Below are positions 4,979 to 6,797 of a DNA stretch of 6,797 nt, piece by piece; position 1 is the first letter of the stretch, and each line of letters opens with the position of its first letter. Source of the DNA: CAZQQN01 sp964549595. GTDB lineage: Bacteria; Bacteroidota; Bacteroidia; CAILMK01; CAYYUA01. The translations under genes were made by a program, and so were the position numbers. Under the pieces are notes generated by a model. It saw only the letters and a program-made list of their open reading frames with translations, was not told the origin of the DNA and did not search any database. The stretch lies in contig CAZJWK010000125.1 of assembly GCA_964549595.1 (NCBI GenBank), positions 1 through 6,797 of the forward strand, in the 5' to 3' direction.

Positions 4979-6797
4979 CTAAACCTTTTTCAAATCCAAT
5001 ATGGTATTGTGGTCCTCAATCTGAACCGATTCTCCGTCTTTTAAATCGCCATTAACAGTTAAATCCTCGGCTAAAGTTTCATGTTTTATGTATTTTTCAT
5101 AGGCCTGAATGGCTTTGGTTATGGTCTCATCAGCACTGATCCTGACACTTATGTTGTCGGTAACTTCCAGGCCTTTGTTTTTTCGGAGGTTCTGGATCCG
5201 GTTTACGATCTCTCGTGCCAGCCCCTCGTTTTGAAGGGCTTCCGTAATGGTTACATCCAGCGCAATGGTTATCTTACCGGTAGTGGCCACTTGCCATCCG
5301 GGAATATCTTCTGTAAGGACCTCAACGTCATCCAATCCAAGGTCAATGGTTTCGCCTTCCACCTCAAGCACCAGATTACCTTCTTGCTCCAGTTTACTGA
5401 TGGCATCCTGGTCAAGGTTTTCCACCACTTGTTGAATGGATTTCATCTTCTTGCCGTATTTCGGCCCCAGCTTTTTGAAATTGGGCTTGGCACTTTTCAC
5501 GACAATATCGGAGGAATCTTCCATATAGTCAATATCCTTGACGTTGATCTCGCTTTTGATAAGGTCCTCCACTTCCCGTATTTGCTTACGCAGGTTTTCA
5601 TCGGCTGTGGCTACAATGATCCGGTTGAGCGGCTGCCTTACGCGGACATTTTCTTTCTTTCGCAGGGATAAAGCCTGGGTGGTTATTTCCTGGGCCATTC
5701 CCATTTTCTCCTCCAGGGCTTTATTGACCCAATTTTCATGGTATCCCGGGTAATGGCTCAAATGGACAGATTCCTGGTTAACACGGCCGGTCACAGCATT
5801 GAGGTCCCGGAATAGCTGTTCTGAATAAAACGGAGCAAACGGGGCCATCAGGTGAGCAATGGTTTCCAGGCAGTAATAAATGGTTTGGTAAGCGGCAATC
5901 TTTTCCTCGGTATACTCACCCTTCCAAAAGCGCCTGCGGGAAAGGCGCACATACCAGTTGCTAAGGTTATCCACTACAAAATCCTGGATTTTCCGGGTTG
6001 CCCAGGTGGGCTCATAATCATCCATCAGCTCCTTCACTTCTTTCACCAGGGTATTGAGCAGGGAAATAATCCAGCGGTCCAGCTCCGGTCTGCGTTCGAT
6101 AGGAATTTCTTCTTCGTCATACTTGAAGCCGTCAATGTTGGCGTACATGGCAAAAAAGCCGTACACATTAAAGAGCGTGCCGAAAAACTTCCGCTTGGTT
6201 TCGGCCACACCCTCCGGGTCAAACTTCAGGTTATCCCAGAGCTGAGCATTGTGCACCATGTACCAGCGGGTCGCATCGGAGCCTTGCCCGTTCAGCATGT
6301 CGAACGGATCAACCACATTGCCTAACCGCTTGGACATCTTATTGCCGTCTTTATCCAGCACCAGCCCATTGGCTATGACGTTGCGGTAAGCCACGGAATT
6401 GTAAAGCAGGGTACCCAGCACATGCAGGGTGTAAAACCAGCCTCTTGTCTGGTCCACGCCCTCGGCAATGAAATCAGCCGGGAAGTTGTGCTTGAAGATT
6501 TCCTGGTTTTCAAACGGGTAGTGCCACTGCGCATAGGGCATGGCCCCGGAATCAAACCAAACGTCAATCACATCCTCAACCCGCTTCATAGGCTTACCGG
6601 AGTCCGAAACAAGGGTTACCTCATCCACATGAGGCCGGTGCGGGTCAAAATCATCACTGAGCGGCTCTTGCTCAAAACCGGCTTCACGGGCTTTTTCCAC
6701 CTCCTGCTGCAATTCCTCGTAAGAGCCGATGCACTTGACTTCAGAACGATCCTCTGTAAGCCAGATTGGAAGCGGTGTGCCCCAATAACGAGAGCGG
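4979..6797 (-). CDS. ileS: Isoleucyl-tRNA synthetase, C-terminal part (5' end outside window)
   Basis: Class I aminoacyl-tRNA synthetase that charges tRNA-Ile with isoleucine in the cytoplasm. About 605 residues are visible; the frame is open through the right edge, so the HIGH motif and most of the editing domain lie outside. Counting from the edge, the fragment opens with the IleRS signature RYWGTPLPIW (about 4-12), then WFDSG (80-84), DQTRGWFY (115-122) and the ATP-binding loop KMSKR (153-157). The anticodon-binding helical domain begins near DRWI (240) and includes NWYVRLSRRRFW (280-291) and APFAPF (318-323). The last 230 or so residues form a C-terminal extension resembling the DUF5915-type tail of Bacteroidota IleRS. 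Only two cysteines are visible (22 and 309), so the C-terminal zinc ribbon of the E. coli-type enzyme is absent. KMSKR instead of KMSKS and the missing zinc ribbon fit the eukaryote-like IleRS type 2. Stop is TAG. A 42-bp gap leads to the DksA-like gene, so co-transcription is likely. Confidence 0.97.
   Translation of the reverse strand, partial: RSRYWGTPLPIWLTEDRSEVKCIGSYEELQQEVEKAREAGFEQEPLSDDFDPHRPHVDEVTLVSDSGKPMKRVEDVIDVWFDSGAMPYAQWHYPFENQEIFKHNFPADFIAEGVDQTRGWFYTLHVLGTLLYNSVAYRNVIANGLVLDKDGNKMSKRLGNVVDPFDMLNGQGSDATRWYMVHNAQLWDNLKFDPEGVAETKRKFFGTLFNVYGFFAMYANIDGFKYDEEEIPIERRPELDRWIISLLNTLVKEVKELMDDYEPTWATRKIQDFVVDNLSNWYVRLSRRRFWKGEYTEEKIAAYQTIYYCLETIAHLMAPFAPFYSEQLFRDLNAVTGRVNQESVHLSHYPGYHENWVNKALEEKMGMAQEITTQALSLRKKENVRVRQPLNRIIVATADENLRKQIREVEDLIKSEINVKDIDYMEDSSDIVVKSAKPNFKKLGPKYGKKMKSIQQVVENLDQDAISKLEQEGNLVLEVEGETIDLGLDDVEVLTEDIPGWQVATTGKITIALDVTITEALQNEGLAREIVNRIQNLRKNKGLEVTDNISVRISADETITKAIQAYEKYIKHETLAEDLTVNGDLKDGESVQIEDHNTILDLKKV

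Noticed and set aside
5081..5671. 196-codon open frame on the plus strand
   Set aside because: It lies wholly inside ileS on the opposite strand, its translation has no recognisable domain, and the ileS reading frame there is strongly conserved. It is a shadow frame.
5852..6325. 157-codon open frame on the plus strand
   Set aside because: It is antisense to the ileS anticodon-binding and KMSKR region, with no family resemblance; a shadow of ileS codon usage.

Overview
The window looks like a chromosomal piece of a member of the Bacteroidota. Three things point there. One gene encodes a TonB-dependent receptor with an N-terminal carboxypeptidase-regulatory-like domain. Its neighbour is an exported protein with a type IX secretion (T9SS) type A C-terminal sorting domain. 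The gene order ileS - dksA-like - lspA, with an IleRS of the KMSKR type and a DksA-like protein lacking most zinc ligands, also fits this phylum. I cannot place it below phylum level from the sequence alone. All five genes lie on the minus strand, so transcription runs from high to low coordinates.

Right part (6797 to 3978), housekeeping block: the C-terminal half of isoleucyl-tRNA synthetase (ileS, cut by the window edge), a 42-bp gap, a 133-aa TraR/DksA-family regulator, then lipoprotein signal peptidase lspA. lspA starts at a TTG that overlaps the regulator's TGA stop. The three are probably co-transcribed. They link tRNA charging, a secondary-channel RNA polymerase regulator, and lipoprotein maturation in the inner membrane.

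Middle (3977 to 3725): a roughly 250-bp gap without a credible gene. It holds a perfect 11-bp inverted repeat with arms 90 bp apart, enclosing several smaller hairpins. Two of these need G-U pairs that form only in the minus-strand transcript. This is the most unusual non-coding signal in the window and could be a structured leader of the next operon or a small MITE-like element.

Left part (about 3715 to 240), cell-surface block: a secreted T9SS-sorted protein of unknown function, and 20 bp downstream a 799-aa outer-membrane TonB-dependent receptor. No SusD-like gene is present, so this is not a classical SusCD glycan-uptake pair. The pairing suggests a surface or secreted protein working with a dedicated outer-membrane transporter, substrate unknown. 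Positions 1-239 hold no gene I can support, only a very short open frame running off the left edge.

Most of the window is ordinary conserved gene content. I see no mobile element with a transposase, no CRISPR array and no tRNA or rRNA gene.
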